A stretch of 64,000 bases of DNA, from NCBI GenBank assembly GCA_049975425.1, contig JBNGDI010000004.1, positions 62,001 through 126,000 of the forward strand. Direction: 5' to 3'. The notes under the pieces were generated by a model, which saw only the letters and a list, made by a program, of their open reading frames with translations, had not been told where the DNA came from and searched no databases. Position numbers and translations under genes: made by a program. Positions 1 to 8,699 of the stretch are shown here, in pieces (the stretch's first letter is position 1; every line of letters begins with the position of its first letter). Origin of the DNA: HyVt-105 sp049975425 (lineage in GTDB: Bacteria; Bacteroidota; Bacteroidia; Bacteroidales; VadinHA17).

Positions 1-1
1 A

Positions 2-604
2 GCGGGTTTTCTCCTTCTGATCCTGTCATGGTTTTTACTGCTTACCGGGTCATTCTTTCTCCCTCAAAAGTACTTTCAACTTGAATACCAGAGCAAAGTA
101 AGAGAGGAAGAATCTGGAACCGTTTCCCGGGAGATCAGAAATCTTCAGGATGAAGCCCAGATTATCAACGAACAGGTGATACAGTCTAACAATGAATTGA
201 ATGCCCTGATCCGTAAATCCAATGAGATCAATAATCGCGTAAGCGAATTGCTGGAGGGAGCCCTTTCCAGTCCCTCCCTCCGCGACAGTATCGACAGCCT
301 TTACCAGTTCCAGGTCAACCGTATCGAACCTTCCATTGATTCGGTAAACAACGTTTTTAACGAAAAAACCGACCTCCTCGTGGAACAACTCACGGAGATC
401 AGGCAACTGAAACAGGAAATACACATTCACGAAGCCGCCATTCTGATGTATAAACACCATTTATTCGCCCTCCGTATCCTGGGAGGTTTCCTTCTTTTCA
501 CCACGCTGGCAGGTTTGCTGACGGGGGCGATCCTGTGGATCGGCAGTCTGCGGAAATGGGGGCGTCACATAAACCATGCTGTTGCCGGCTCCGGCAAGGA
601 ATAA
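2..604 (+). CDS. Membrane-anchored coiled-coil protein, 5' end outside window
   Basis: The reading frame is open from base 2, so the start lies upstream and the visible 200 codons are a C-terminal part. It opens with a hydrophobic segment (about residues 2-20: GFLLLILSWFLLTGSFFL). Then comes a charged, heptad-like helical region of about 130 residues rich in E, N, I, L and S, a second membrane segment (ILGGFLLFTTLAGLLTGAIL) and a short basic tail. The picture is two membrane spans with a coiled coil between them, probably on the periplasmic side. No enzymatic motif is visible and I do not recognise the family. The next gene starts 9 bases downstream, so the two are probably co-transcribed. 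An internal GTG at 176 is not a credible start because the frame stays open above it. Confidence 0.7.
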   Translation, partial: AGFLLLILSWFLLLTGSFFLPQKYFQLEYQSKVREEESGTVSREIRNLQDEAQIINEQVIQSNNELNALIRKSNEINNRVSELLEGALSSPSLRDSIDSLYQFQVNRIEPSIDSVNNVFNEKTDLLVEQLTEIRQLKQEIHIHEAAILMYKHHLFALRILGGFLLFTTLAGLLTGAILWIGSLRKWGRHINHAVAGSGKE

Positions 605-613
605 ACTTATTCC

Positions 614-1042
614 ATGAACCATCCCGCCGATTTTATTGAAAAAGCCGCCCAGGTCACCGAATTTTTCGGCCACTGGCCTGCCTTCAGGGGCTCCGAAGTA
701 ATTTCTGTCTTCTTCTACAGAAATTACCCGATGGAACCCAGAGCCCAGATGCGTTTGTATGTGGCAGAAAAAAATCCCGGAAGCTTTCTTTTCCCCCGTC
801 TGGGGAAAACCAAACAGGCCCTGCTGGAAGTGGAGTTTTTTGACATTGCCAACACCCTTTTTACCGGCTTCAACTCCCTGAATACCCTTGCTGAAATCAG
901 GTTTTTACATAACGGGGATATCCTCCGCACGGAATTTATTCCCTCCAATGGGGTAAAAATCATTCTGGAATCCAGGCGGATCCGTATCCGCAGTCTGAAA
1001 AAACTTGAAGAAGACCCCAAAGACACCCTGGATAAATTCTGA
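614..1042 (+). CDS. Imm50-like small protein
   Basis: A 142-residue soluble protein without signal peptide. Residues 15-30 read EFFGHWPAFRGSEVIS, which resembles the conserved N-terminal W-P-x-F-x-x-(A/S)-E-V motif of the Imm50 family of predicted immunity proteins; the following alternating beta pattern fits too. Family members are inferred to neutralise polymorphic toxins, but many sit in genomes without an adjacent toxin, and no toxin gene is visible here. It follows the coiled-coil membrane gene by 9 bases and is probably in its operon. Assignment to Imm50 is from memory of the motif and is moderate; the alternative is a lineage-specific hypothetical protein. Confidence 0.55.
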   Translation: MNHPADFIEKAAQVTEFFGHWPAFRGSEVISVFFYRNYPMEPRAQMRLYVAEKNPGSFLFPRLGKTKQALLEVEFFDIANTLFTGFNSLNTLAEIRFLHNGDILRTEFIPSNGVKIILESRRIRIRSLKKLEEDPKDTLDKF

Positions 1043-1113
1043 CCCCTTCCTCCAGCAGGCAGGAACAGCCATCGCAGATTGAAAATGGCGTTTTTTTTTT
1101 GCCCGATTTATTT

Positions 1114-1121
1114 TAGTTTTG
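1114..1121 (+). promoter_or_regulatory. Putative -7 box of the phosphofructokinase promoter
   Basis: TAGTTTTG matches the Bacteroidetes -7 consensus TAnnTTTG and lies 62 bases before the start codon of the phosphofructokinase gene, in a 141-base intergenic region. No convincing -33 TTTG element at the usual distance is seen. Confidence 0.5.
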
Positions 1122-1183
1122 TGAGGTTTATCAAAAACATTCCTTTCTCCGTAACCTTATTAACCATCAATACCTGACTGACA

Positions 1184-2389
1184 ATGGCAAATGTGAAAAA
1201 AAACAGAGGAGTAATTGCAATTCTGACCGGCGGCGGGGATGTTCCGGGCCTGAATCCTGCCATCCGTGCGGTCACTATCCGTGCAAACAGAGAAGGATAC
1301 AAAGTGCTCGGCCTCCGCAGGGGATGGGCCGGTATTACCGAGATCGTCCGGGATAAAAAAGCCGACAATTCAAACAACTTTATCGAACTGACCGACGATA
1401 TGGTTAACAAAGCCGGCCGCACCGGCGGCACATTTCTGCATACCAGCCGAACCCGTCCCAGCCATATGAGCAAAGACAGTGTTCCCGATCACCTCAGGGA
1501 TAACTATAACAAAGAAATAAACGATCTCACCCCGGAGGTGATAAAAAACCTGGAATGGCTTGGAGTAGACTATCTGATCCCCATCGGGGGAGATGATACC
1601 CTGAGTTATGGAGTAAGGCTTTACCAGGAAGGCGTTAAGGTGGTGGCCATTCCCAAAACCATGGACAATGACGTACCCGGCACAGATTATTGTATCGGCT
1701 TCAGCACCTGTGTCACCCGAACCATCAGTATGACCAATATGCTGAGAACTTCAGCGGGTTCACATGAACGCCTGCTGGTGCTGGAAGTTTTCGGCAGATA
1801 TGCCGGGTTCACCGCCATGCTTCCCACCATGGCCGGGGCAGCCAATCGCTGTGTGATACCCGAATACAAATTCGATATAGATCACCTGTGCCGCCTCCTG
1901 GTGGAAGACAGAAACCGGAATCCCAGTAAATATGCCGTGTTGCTGATCAGTGAAGGAGCCATGTTCAGGGGAGGTGAAATGGTATTCACCAGCCATGAGA
2001 AAGATGCATACGGACACGCCAAGCTGGGAGGTATCGGCGATCTGGTGTCACATGAGCTGAAAAACCTGTCCGCCAAATACAATAACGGGAAAACCATCAA
2101 TGTGATCAACCAGAAACTCGGCTACATGGTCAGAGGTGGCGATCCCGACGCCGTCGATTCCATCGTGCCCATGGCATATGGAAATCTTGCCCTTGACCTG
2201 ATCCTGAAGAACATACACGGCCGCCTGGTAGTGCTGCAGAATGGCAGGTACGACAACGTTCCCCTGGATGTGGTCACTTCAACAAAAAAGGTGGTCAACA
2301 TCAAGGAATATTACAACACCGAAAGACTGAGACCGTTCTACCATAGTTTCGAAATGAAACCCTTTTTCCTCATGGCAGCTGAACAATAA
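1184..2389 (+). CDS. 6-phosphofructokinase, probably pyrophosphate-dependent
   Basis: A 401-residue PfkA-family enzyme that phosphorylates fructose 6-phosphate at C1 in glycolysis. The N-terminal GGGDVPGLN (about 16-24) is the phosphate-binding loop. Two positions normally decide the phosphoryl donor. The motif at 135-139 is GGDDT, with Asp where ATP enzymes have Gly (GGDGS). The motif at 157-163 is PKTMDND, with Lys where ATP enzymes of the E. coli type have Gly. The Asp plus Lys pair is the known signature of PPi-PFKs, whose reaction is reversible. TMDND contains the catalytic Asp. The gene stands alone: its own -7 box upstream and a strong intrinsic terminator 27 bases after the stop. PfkA family membership is very secure; donor type is an inference from two residues. 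Confidence 0.9.
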   Translation: MANVKKNRGVIAILTGGGDVPGLNPAIRAVTIRANREGYKVLGLRRGWAGITEIVRDKKADNSNNFIELTDDMVNKAGRTGGTFLHTSRTRPSHMSKDSVPDHLRDNYNKEINDLTPEVIKNLEWLGVDYLIPIGGDDTLSYGVRLYQEGVKVVAIPKTMDNDVPGTDYCIGFSTCVTRTISMTNMLRTSAGSHERLLVLEVFGRYAGFTAMLPTMAGAANRCVIPEYKFDIDHLCRLLVEDRNRNPSKYAVLLISEGAMFRGGEMVFTSHEKDAYGHAKLGGIGDLVSHELKNLSAKYNNGKTINVINQKLGYMVRGGDPDAVDSIVPMAYGNLALDLILKNIHGRLVVLQNGRYDNVPLDVVTSTKKVVNIKEYYNTERLRPFYHSFEMKPFFLMAAEQ

Positions 2390-2416
2390 CCTATGCTGTA
2401 TACCGATCCTATCATA

Positions 2417-2454
2417 CAGGCAATTTCCCGTACCGGGATTTGCCTGTTTTTTTT
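2417..2454 (+). terminator. Intrinsic terminator after phosphofructokinase
   Basis: CAGGCAA (2417-2423) pairs with TTGCCTG (2440-2446) and TCCCG (2426-2430) pairs with CGGGA (2434-2438) around a TAC loop, with one small internal mismatch. Eight T residues follow at 2447-2454. This is a textbook rho-independent terminator, and it separates the phosphofructokinase transcript from the amidase gene that starts at 2476. Confidence 0.9.
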
Positions 2455-2475
2455 AACCTCTACACACAGAACACC

Positions 2476-4182
2476 ATGAAAACATTGCTGCATTACCTGC
2501 GAGTTGTCCCGGCCATGTTTCTGGGAGCCCTTTTCCTGCTTCCCGCCTGCCTTACAGAAACACAGGAAACCCCTGTGCAGGCTGTTATCGACTCGGTGGT
2601 ATTATACCGCAACCCAATGGGGCTTGAGTTCACGGAAGAAGAAATCCAACTGATGGAAAGGGAACTGAAGAACCATCTCGAAGCTTACCAGACCATGCGT
2701 GAATACGAACTGGATAACGCCGTACCTCCGGCCCTGCGTTTTGATCCGGTTTTTTCCCGTATCCGGAAACCCGCTGACGAAGGTTCTGATCCATGGGAAA
2801 TTCCGGAAGAAACCCGGATCCCCGAGCCCCTGGATGAGCTTGCCGCCTATACCATCCCTGAACTGGCATCCCTTATCCGCTCAGGAAAGATCCGTTCCGT
2901 GGAACTGACCCGCTTCTTCCTTGACAGGCTGAAGAAATACGATCCTCAGTTACATGCCGTAATCACTTACACCGAAGAATATGCCCTGGAATATGCCCGG
3001 AAAATGGATGAGGAACTTGAAGCCGGAAAATGGAGAGGCCCTCTGCACGGGATCCCTTATGGAATCAAAGACCTGTTTTCCTTTCCGGGATATCCAACCA
3101 CCTGGGGAGCAGGGCCATACCGGGATCAGGTCCTTGACGAAAAAGCCACCGTGATCAGCCGGCTTGAAGAGGCGGGAGCGGTCCTGGTGGCCAAACTTTC
3201 CCTGGGAGCCCTTGCCATGGGCGACGTATGGTTCAATGACACCACACGGAATCCGTGGAACCTGGAACAGGGTTCCAGCGGTTCCTCGGCCGGCCCGGCT
3301 ACAGCTACGGCGGCAGGGCTGGTACCGTTTGCCATCGGGACGGAAACCCTGGGTTCCATTGTTTCTCCTTCCACACGATGCGGAGTGACCGGCCTGCGCC
3401 CGTCTTTCGGCAGGGTGAGCCGGCACGGAGCCATGGCCCTTAGCTGGAGCATGGACAAAATCGGCCCCATTTGCAAAAACGCTGACGACTGCGCCATTGT
3501 TTTCCGGGCAATCCACGGCCCCGATTCCCTGGATATGACAGTTAAAGACCACCCTTTTCATTATCCGGGAAATGTGAACCTGAAAGATCTGACAATCGGG
3601 TATTTCCGCGAGGCTTTCGATGAAGACTACCGGGGCAGGGAAAACGATATCAAAAGCCTGGAAGTATTGCAGGAGCTCGGGGCAAGGCTTGTTCCATTCC
3701 GTTTTCCCCACGACCTGCCCGTTGAGTCACTGAACATTATCCTGTATGCAGAAGCTGCAGCAGCTTTCGATGAACTTACCCGCAGCAACCTCGATACCCT
3801 CCTGGTAAGACAGGATGCCTGGGCCTGGCCCAATATCTTCCGTACAGCGCGGTTTATCCCTGCCGTAGAATATATACAGGCAAACCGTTTCAGAACCCTG
3901 CTGATGGAAAAAATGAACCGGCTTATGAAAGAGGTTGACGTGGTAGTTACACCTTCCTATGGAGGAAATCAGCTGCTGATCACCAATCTGACCGGATATC
4001 CCTGTGTGGTGGTACCGAACGGTTTCGATCAGGATAACAGCCCAACCAGTATTTCTTTCATCGGGAATCTCTTCGACGAAGGAACCCTGCTGGCCGTGGC
4101 ATGGGCCTACCAGCAAGCTACCCCTTTTGACGAAATGCGGCCGGGATCTTTTCTTTCCGGTTCATCCGGACCGGATGAATAA
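2476..4182 (+). CDS. Lipoprotein amidase, amidase-signature family
   Basis: A 568-residue amidase-signature hydrolase. The first 25 residues form a lipoprotein signal ending LLPAC, so the mature enzyme should be lipid-anchored at Cys25, outside the cytoplasm. The Ser-cisSer-Lys triad is visible: Lys near 198 (HGIPYGIKDLF), cis-Ser in GSSGSSAG (about 266-273), and the nucleophile Ser near 294 in GTETLGSI. The family hydrolyses amide bonds (GatA, fatty-acid amidases and others); the substrate cannot be told from sequence. An in-frame TTG at 2440 lies inside the terminator of the previous gene and would spoil the signal peptide, so ATG 2476 is chosen. The N-terminal 100 residues before the catalytic domain have no motif I know. 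Confidence 0.85.
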   Translation: MKTLLHYLRVVPAMFLGALFLLPACLTETQETPVQAVIDSVVLYRNPMGLEFTEEEIQLMERELKNHLEAYQTMREYELDNAVPPALRFDPVFSRIRKPADEGSDPWEIPEETRIPEPLDELAAYTIPELASLIRSGKIRSVELTRFFLDRLKKYDPQLHAVITYTEEYALEYARKMDEELEAGKWRGPLHGIPYGIKDLFSFPGYPTTWGAGPYRDQVLDEKATVISRLEEAGAVLVAKLSLGALAMGDVWFNDTTRNPWNLEQGSSGSSAGPATATAAGLVPFAIGTETLGSIVSPSTRCGVTGLRPSFGRVSRHGAMALSWSMDKIGPICKNADDCAIVFRAIHGPDSLDMTVKDHPFHYPGNVNLKDLTIGYFREAFDEDYRGRENDIKSLEVLQELGARLVPFRFPHDLPVESLNIILYAEAAAAFDELTRSNLDTLLVRQDAWAWPNIFRTARFIPAVEYIQANRFRTLLMEKMNRLMKEVDVVVTPSYGGNQLLITNLTGYPCVVVPNGFDQDNSPTSISFIGNLFDEGTLLAVAWAYQQATPFDEMRPGSFLSGSSGPDE

Positions 4183-4227
4183 AATTTTCTGTATATCAAC
4201 TATTAAACCAATTGAACAAAGATAAAA

Positions 4228-4680
4228 ATGAGAGTTGTTATTCAACGGGTCAGCAAAGCATCGGTTCGTATTGAAGGACAGACCACAGGACAGATTGACC
4301 GGGGTCTCCTGGTTTTGCTGGGTATTGAAACCCGCGACGAGATGACCGATGTGGAATGGCTGACGAAAAAAATCGTTCAGCTACGGATTTTCGACGACCG
4401 GAACGGAGTGATGAACCTGTCGGTGAATGAAGTAGATGCCGGTATTCTGGTGGTTTCCCAGTTCACCCTTCATGCCATGGTAAAAAAAGGAAACAGGCCT
4501 TCCTACATCAGAGCAGCCCGTCCTGAACAGGCCATACCCCTTTACCATGCCTTTGTAAAGCGCCTGGAAACCTTCACCGGTAAGAAAGTGGCCACAGGAG
4601 AATTCGGAGCAGTAATGCAGGTGGAACTTATCAATGACGGTCCGGTTACCATACTTATCGACAGCAGGAACAAGGAATAG
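4228..4680 (+). CDS. dtd: D-aminoacyl-tRNA deacylase
   Basis: A 150-residue protein matching DTD over its whole length. It begins MRVVIQRVSKASV and carries the catalytic-site SQFTL motif (about residues 77-81) and the C-terminal NDGPVTI, the N-x-GPVT variant of the cross-subunit Gly-cisPro motif. DTD hydrolyses D-amino acids, and Gly mischarged on tRNA-Ala, from tRNA; it acts as a cytoplasmic homodimer. The gene lies 45 bases after the amidase and 6 bases before the MFS gene, suggesting co-transcription with the latter. Length is normal for the family. Confidence 0.95.
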   Translation: MRVVIQRVSKASVRIEGQTTGQIDRGLLVLLGIETRDEMTDVEWLTKKIVQLRIFDDRNGVMNLSVNEVDAGILVVSQFTLHAMVKKGNRPSYIRAARPEQAIPLYHAFVKRLETFTGKKVATGEFGAVMQVELINDGPVTILIDSRNKE

Positions 4681-4686
4681 CACATA

Positions 4687-6060
4687 ATGAATCATGATGT
4701 TTTGAAAAAGGCCGCCCTGCTGGTGGCCACTTTTGCATCTTTTCTCACCCCCTTCATGGGCTCAGCATTGAATGTAGCCCTTCCCAGCATCGGCACGGAG
4801 TTCAATGCCAATGCCATCACACTGAACTGGATTGCCAGCAGTTATCTGCTTTCCACCGCTGTATTTCTTCTACCTTCCGGAAGAATGGCCGATATCGTCG
4901 GCCGCCGGAAAGTATTCACCGCAGGCATTCTTCTTTTCATGGCCGGATCTGCTCTGGCCGCCGTTTCAGGTAACGTGGAATTTCTCCTGTTTTCCCGCGT
5001 TATTCAGGGAATCGGTAGCGCACTCATTTTCGGAACAGGAGTTGCCATCATTTCTTCGGTGTTTCCTCCCGGAGAAAGGGGAAAAGCCCTGGGTATCAAT
5101 GTGGCGGCCGTTTATGTCGGGCTTTCCGTAGGACCTTCCGCTGGCGGGATCCTGACACAATACTGGGGCTGGAGAAGTATTTTCTGGATCACCCTGCCCC
5201 TGGGATCCGTGGCCCTTTACCTCATCTTCAGCCGGTTGAAAGCAGAATGGGCCGAGTCCAAGGGGGAACGATTCGACTGGTGGGGTTTTCTGCTTTACGG
5301 AGCCGCCCTGGTGATGATGATGTACGGCTTCTCCATACTGCCCGGATGGGCTGGATATGTGTTCTTCGCAGGCAGTATTCTCCTCATCATCCTCTTTATC
5401 CACCTGCAAAGGAGATTGACTTTCCCCCTGTTTAACATCAGCCTGTTCCGCCGGAACCGCACCTTCGCTTTTTCCAACCTGGCCGCCCTGATCAATTACA
5501 GTGCCACCTTCGGGGTAGGGTTTCTGCTCAGCCTTTACCTTCAGTATATAAAAAATCTTCAGCCCCGGGAAGCCGGCCTGGTACTGCTGGCCCAGCCTCT
5601 GATCATGGCCGTGGTTTCCCCGCTTTCAGGACGTTTATCCGACAAGCTGGAACCACGGATCGTTGCCACCACAGGCATGGGGCTGTCAAGCCTTGGATTG
5701 CTGCTTCTTGTGTTTCTTAACGAAACCTCCCCTCTTTTCTCGGTGGTGGCCATCCTGGTGCTGCTGGGGCTTGGCTTCGGTTTTTTTTCCTCGCCCAATA
5801 CCAACGCTATCATGAGCTCCGTCAATAAAAAACACTACGGAGTAGCCTCCGGTTCGGTAGGAACTATGAGAATGGTGGGACAGATGTTCAGCCTGGGAAT
5901 TGTTATGATGATCTTTTCCGTGTTTATCGGAAGGGCAGAAATCAATCCTGCCAACTACCCTGCATTTCTTCAAAGCATGAAAATTTCCTTCTCCGTTTTC
6001 TCTGTTCTGTGTTTCGCCGGTATCTATGCTTCCATTGCACGGGGAAATTTAAGAAAATAA
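4687..6060 (+). CDS. MFS drug-type exporter
   Basis: A 457-residue polytopic protein with at least 12 hydrophobic segments. After TM2 comes GRMADIVGRRKVF, the MFS motif A loop. The GIGSALIFGTGVAII segment and the early PSIGTEFNANAITLNWIASSYLL region are typical of the DHA2/EmrB-QacA subgroup of proton-coupled multidrug exporters. Substrate is not predictable. It starts 6 bases after dtd, and an extremely AT-rich gap follows it. No partner membrane-fusion protein or outer membrane channel is adjacent. Confidence 0.85.
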   Translation: MNHDVLKKAALLVATFASFLTPFMGSALNVALPSIGTEFNANAITLNWIASSYLLSTAVFLLPSGRMADIVGRRKVFTAGILLFMAGSALAAVSGNVEFLLFSRVIQGIGSALIFGTGVAIISSVFPPGERGKALGINVAAVYVGLSVGPSAGGILTQYWGWRSIFWITLPLGSVALYLIFSRLKAEWAESKGERFDWWGFLLYGAALVMMMYGFSILPGWAGYVFFAGSILLIILFIHLQRRLTFPLFNISLFRRNRTFAFSNLAALINYSATFGVGFLLSLYLQYIKNLQPREAGLVLLAQPLIMAVVSPLSGRLSDKLEPRIVATTGMGLSSLGLLLLVFLNETSPLFSVVAILVLLGLGFGFFSSPNTNAIMSSVNKKHYGVASGSVGTMRMVGQMFSLGIVMMIFSVFIGRAEINPANYPAFLQSMKISFSVFSVLCFAGIYASIARGNLRK

Positions 6061-6190
6061 TTTTCTGTATTGAATATTAATATTTATTAATACAATAATA
6101 AATAATATTAATATATTATTATGTTTTATTAAATTCATATTTTATTATATTAATTAGTATTTTAACCGGTGAATTTCCCCGGACCGTTAA
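6061..6190. other. Extremely AT-rich intergenic stretch with near-palindrome
   Basis: From the MFS stop to about 6167 the sequence is almost pure A and T. It includes two arms, 6074-6089 and 6096-6114, that are reverse complements apart from a 3-base insertion. No ORF is visible. It lies directly upstream of the DUF4271 promoter and could act as an UP-like or bent-DNA element, or form a cruciform. Confidence 0.5.
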
Positions 6191-6199
6191 ATGAATTTA

Positions 6200-6207
6200 T
6201 ATCTTTG
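6200..6207 (+). promoter_or_regulatory. Putative -7 box of DUF4271-hemD
   Basis: TATCTTTG is a full match to TAnnTTTG, 19 bases before ATG 6227. An in-frame ATG at 6191 would lie upstream of this box, which argues for the later start. Confidence 0.6.
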
Positions 6208-6226
6208 CAGAACAAATCAGGCGAAC

Positions 6227-7426
6227 ATGATTTCACCGCCCCGTATTTCCGGCTACTATGGCGATCTCCCTTCAGCCAGGGTCGTAAATTCCGGAAGCAC
6301 CTTTTTTCTCCTTTCCGTTCAGGACACCACACGGGTTCACGCACCCGACACCCTTCCGGTTACTGATACCGCAGCCGTTGAAAGCGATACGGTTCCGTCA
6401 CCCGATACCATACGCACATTTTCCGCCACGGAAACCATGCAGTTACTCGAGGCGGCCCGCCAGAGAGAGCAGCAAATCGATTCCCTCCGCACAGCCACCC
6501 GCGTGGCCTCTCCGTTATCTCCTCCTGAAACAAAAGAAACGGTTGAATCCGGAACCGCGTCCACAGAACAGGTACTGTTGTATCCTTCCATCACAGGCTA
6601 TTCGCCTGTAAAAACCATCCGGAATATTACCGCCTGCCCTGTTGGGCTGCCTGGCGGTGAAAGCAGGGATACGAACACATACAAACGCAGCATATTCAGA
6701 AAAACGGAAACATACTCGGAACATCCTGTTCCGGGCAGACCCCTGAACAGCAGAGAAACCCCGGCCGCCCCGGCCCTGGATGCACCCGACTGGATTGTCG
6801 GCATATTGCTGATTTCCCTGATCGTCGTGGCATGGATCAGAATATTTTACAACAAATACCTGGCCTCTGCCTTTACGGGATTATTGCTTTACCAGCAGGG
6901 AAAAAACCTTTTCCGGGAAAGGAATTTGCATTATCAACGATTTTCTCTGGGAATGAATGCATTATTTTCCCTTACCGCAGGTCTTTATCTTTACCTCGCT
7001 CACGATTATTTTTCACTCGGATTTTCCGGGCTGAAGGGGTTTCCCGGGTTCCTCCTACTGGCTGTTGGTGTGATGCTGATATTTTTTATCCGTTCCGTCA
7101 TTTGCCGGCTTACAGGGTTTATAGCCAGAGCAGGAGACCTTTTCGCCGAGTACATGCATACCATCATGATGATCAACAAGGTACTGGGACTTGTGCTGCT
7201 GCCACTGGTCATCGGATTACCTTACCTGCCAGGATTTCTTGTCCCATACCTTGTTTACGGCGGACTGGGATTGTTTCTGATCGCCTATCTGGTTAGAATA
7301 TACAAAGGGTTGCAAATATTTATATTAAACCGGTTTTCAATATTCTGGATGATTTTATACCTTTGTGCGCTGGAAATCCTTCCATACCTGATGATATATA
7401 AATATATCGATTCGCGTGTTCTTTAG
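6227..7426 (+). CDS. DUF4271 membrane protein
   Basis: A 399-residue protein. The first 180 residues are low-complexity and polar (rich in T, P, S and E). After a TM near residues 187-203 come about six further hydrophobic helices. The C-terminal membrane region and its position directly before hemD match the Bacteroidetes-restricted DUF4271 family, whose function is unknown. Start 6227 is preferred because a good -7 box lies between it and the earlier in-frame ATG. The gene is followed at 43 bases by hemD, an arrangement conserved in the phylum; a link to haem synthesis is only suggested by position. Confidence 0.75.
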   Translation: MISPPRISGYYGDLPSARVVNSGSTFFLLSVQDTTRVHAPDTLPVTDTAAVESDTVPSPDTIRTFSATETMQLLEAARQREQQIDSLRTATRVASPLSPPETKETVESGTASTEQVLLYPSITGYSPVKTIRNITACPVGLPGGESRDTNTYKRSIFRKTETYSEHPVPGRPLNSRETPAAPALDAPDWIVGILLISLIVVAWIRIFYNKYLASAFTGLLLYQQGKNLFRERNLHYQRFSLGMNALFSLTAGLYLYLAHDYFSLGFSGLKGFPGFLLLAVGVMLIFFIRSVICRLTGFIARAGDLFAEYMHTIMMINKVLGLVLLPLVIGLPYLPGFLVPYLVYGGLGLFLIAYLVRIYKGLQIFILNRFSIFWMILYLCALEILPYLMIYKYIDSRVL

Positions 7427-7469
7427 GTTGTTAGAGAATTTCTGATGTCGAACGTTAAAACGAGAAGTT

Positions 7470-8237
7470 TTGAAAATCAAAAGGATTTTAGTCTCCCAGC
7501 CCAAGCCAACAACCGAAAAGTCACCTTACTTTGATCTGGCTGAAAAGTATAAAGTTGAAATTGATTTCAAGCCCTTCATTCACGTGGAGGGCATCAGTGC
7601 CAGGGAGTTCAGGCAAAACAGGATTGATGTTCTGGGCCATACTGCTGTGATTTTCACAAGCAGAACAGCCATCAACCATTATTTCAGGCTTTGCGAGGAA
7701 ATGCGTCTCCAGGTGCCCGATACCATGAAATATTTCTGTATTTCCGAATCCATAGCCTTTTATCTCCAGAAATATATTGTTTACCGCAAAAGGAAAATCT
7801 TTTATGCCAACGGATCGTTCGAGGATCTGAGGGATATTATTGTGAAACACAAGGATGAAAAATATCTGGTCCCCCTTTCCGATCAACACAACAACGACAT
7901 TCCGGAAGGGCTGGACAAGTCGAAAATCAAGTATACCAAGGCCATAATGTACCGGACGGTATGTAGCGACCTGTCAGATATCAATACTTCCGAGTATGAT
8001 ATTCTGGTGTTTTTCAGCCCCTCGGGCATCAAGTCCCTTCAGAAGAATTTCCCGCATTTCGATCAGAACAGTACCTACATTGCCGCTTTTGGTCCCACCA
8101 CCCAGAAAGCGGTGACCGATTCCGGTCTGCGACTGGATATAAGCGCACCCAGTGCTGAAGCCCCTTCCATGACCATGGCACTGGATCATTTCATTGCCGA
8201 AAACAATAAACAGCAAAACTCCTGTAAGAATCACTGA
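7470..8237 (+). CDS. hemD: Uroporphyrinogen-III synthase
   Basis: A 255-residue HemD-type protein. It would convert hydroxymethylbilane to uroporphyrinogen III with D-ring inversion, in tetrapyrrole synthesis. The N-terminal KIKRILVSQPKP and FTSRTAINHYF (about 69-79) are characteristic of the Bacteroidetes HemD branch, and the C-terminal half has VFFSPSGIKSL. HemD sequences are poorly conserved, so the call rests on these segments and on the DUF4271-hemD-rnpA order. The start is TTG at 7470, since no in-frame ATG fits the conserved N-terminus. An intrinsic terminator follows. Confidence 0.88.
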   Translation: MKIKRILVSQPKPTTEKSPYFDLAEKYKVEIDFKPFIHVEGISAREFRQNRIDVLGHTAVIFTSRTAINHYFRLCEEMRLQVPDTMKYFCISESIAFYLQKYIVYRKRKIFYANGSFEDLRDIIVKHKDEKYLVPLSDQHNNDIPEGLDKSKIKYTKAIMYRTVCSDLSDINTSEYDILVFFSPSGIKSLQKNFPHFDQNSTYIAAFGPTTQKAVTDSGLRLDISAPSAEAPSMTMALDHFIAENNKQQNSCKNH

Positions 8238-8263
8238 TTCCATACCTCAATCATTTTAACCGT

Positions 8264-8290
8264 AAGGGGATGCTGAATCCCCTTTTTTTT
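8264..8290 (+). terminator. Intrinsic terminator after hemD
   Basis: AAGGGGAT (8264-8271) and ATCCCCTT (8277-8284) form a perfect 8-base stem with loop GCTGA, running into a T tract (8283-8290). It ends the DUF4271-hemD transcript 13 bases before rnpA. Confidence 0.88.
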
Positions 8291-8303
8291 ATACATTAAC
8301 ACA

Positions 8304-8699
8304 ATGAATGCCCGGCTTTTGAAACAGGAACGCCTTCGGAACAACAGGGAAACCGAAACTCTTTTTCTCAGGGGCAGATCCATGGTGTTTCCCGGTTTTC
8401 GTTTTATCTGGACCACTCAGCCCCGGGAAGGGACTGCCTTTCCTCCGGTCAGAGTGGCTATTCTTGTTCCGAAACGAATTTTCCGTAAAGCCGCACAGCG
8501 GAACCTGATCAAAAGGCGTATCAGGGAAGCTTACAGAAGGAACAAAATCCCGGTTGTGTCTTCCATTGGCCGGAGAAAGCACAGTGTGCACCTGATCATT
8601 TTATATACCCGCAGGGAATTACTGCCATATTCCAGGATAGAAAAAGATCTGGTCGCCTCCATGAAACACTGGCTGACTGTATATGAAAAAAACCTTTAG
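8304..8699 (+). CDS. rnpA: Ribonuclease P protein component
   Basis: A 131-residue basic protein. The RnpA signature is at about residues 64-79 (RKAAQRNLIKRRIREA), preceded by the N-terminal LKQERLRN motif. It binds RNase P RNA and helps remove the 5' leader of pre-tRNA. In many bacteria rnpA follows rpmH near dnaA; here it follows hemD, as is common in Bacteroidetes. Its last 17 bases overlap yidD in another frame, so translation of the two is probably coupled. Confidence 0.95.
   Translation: MNARLLKQERLRNNRETETLFLRGRSMVFPGFRFIWTTQPREGTAFPPVRVAILVPKRIFRKAAQRNLIKRRIREAYRRNKIPVVSSIGRRKHSVHLIILYTRRELLPYSRIEKDLVASMKHWLTVYEKNL

Noticed and set aside
2950..3711. Minus-strand ORF of 253 codons
   Set aside because: Antisense of the amidase, whose catalytic triad is intact on the plus strand.
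7581..7590. CACGTGGA in hemD as a third parS-like site
   Set aside because: The flanks do not match the arms of the palindrome; only the core is shared.
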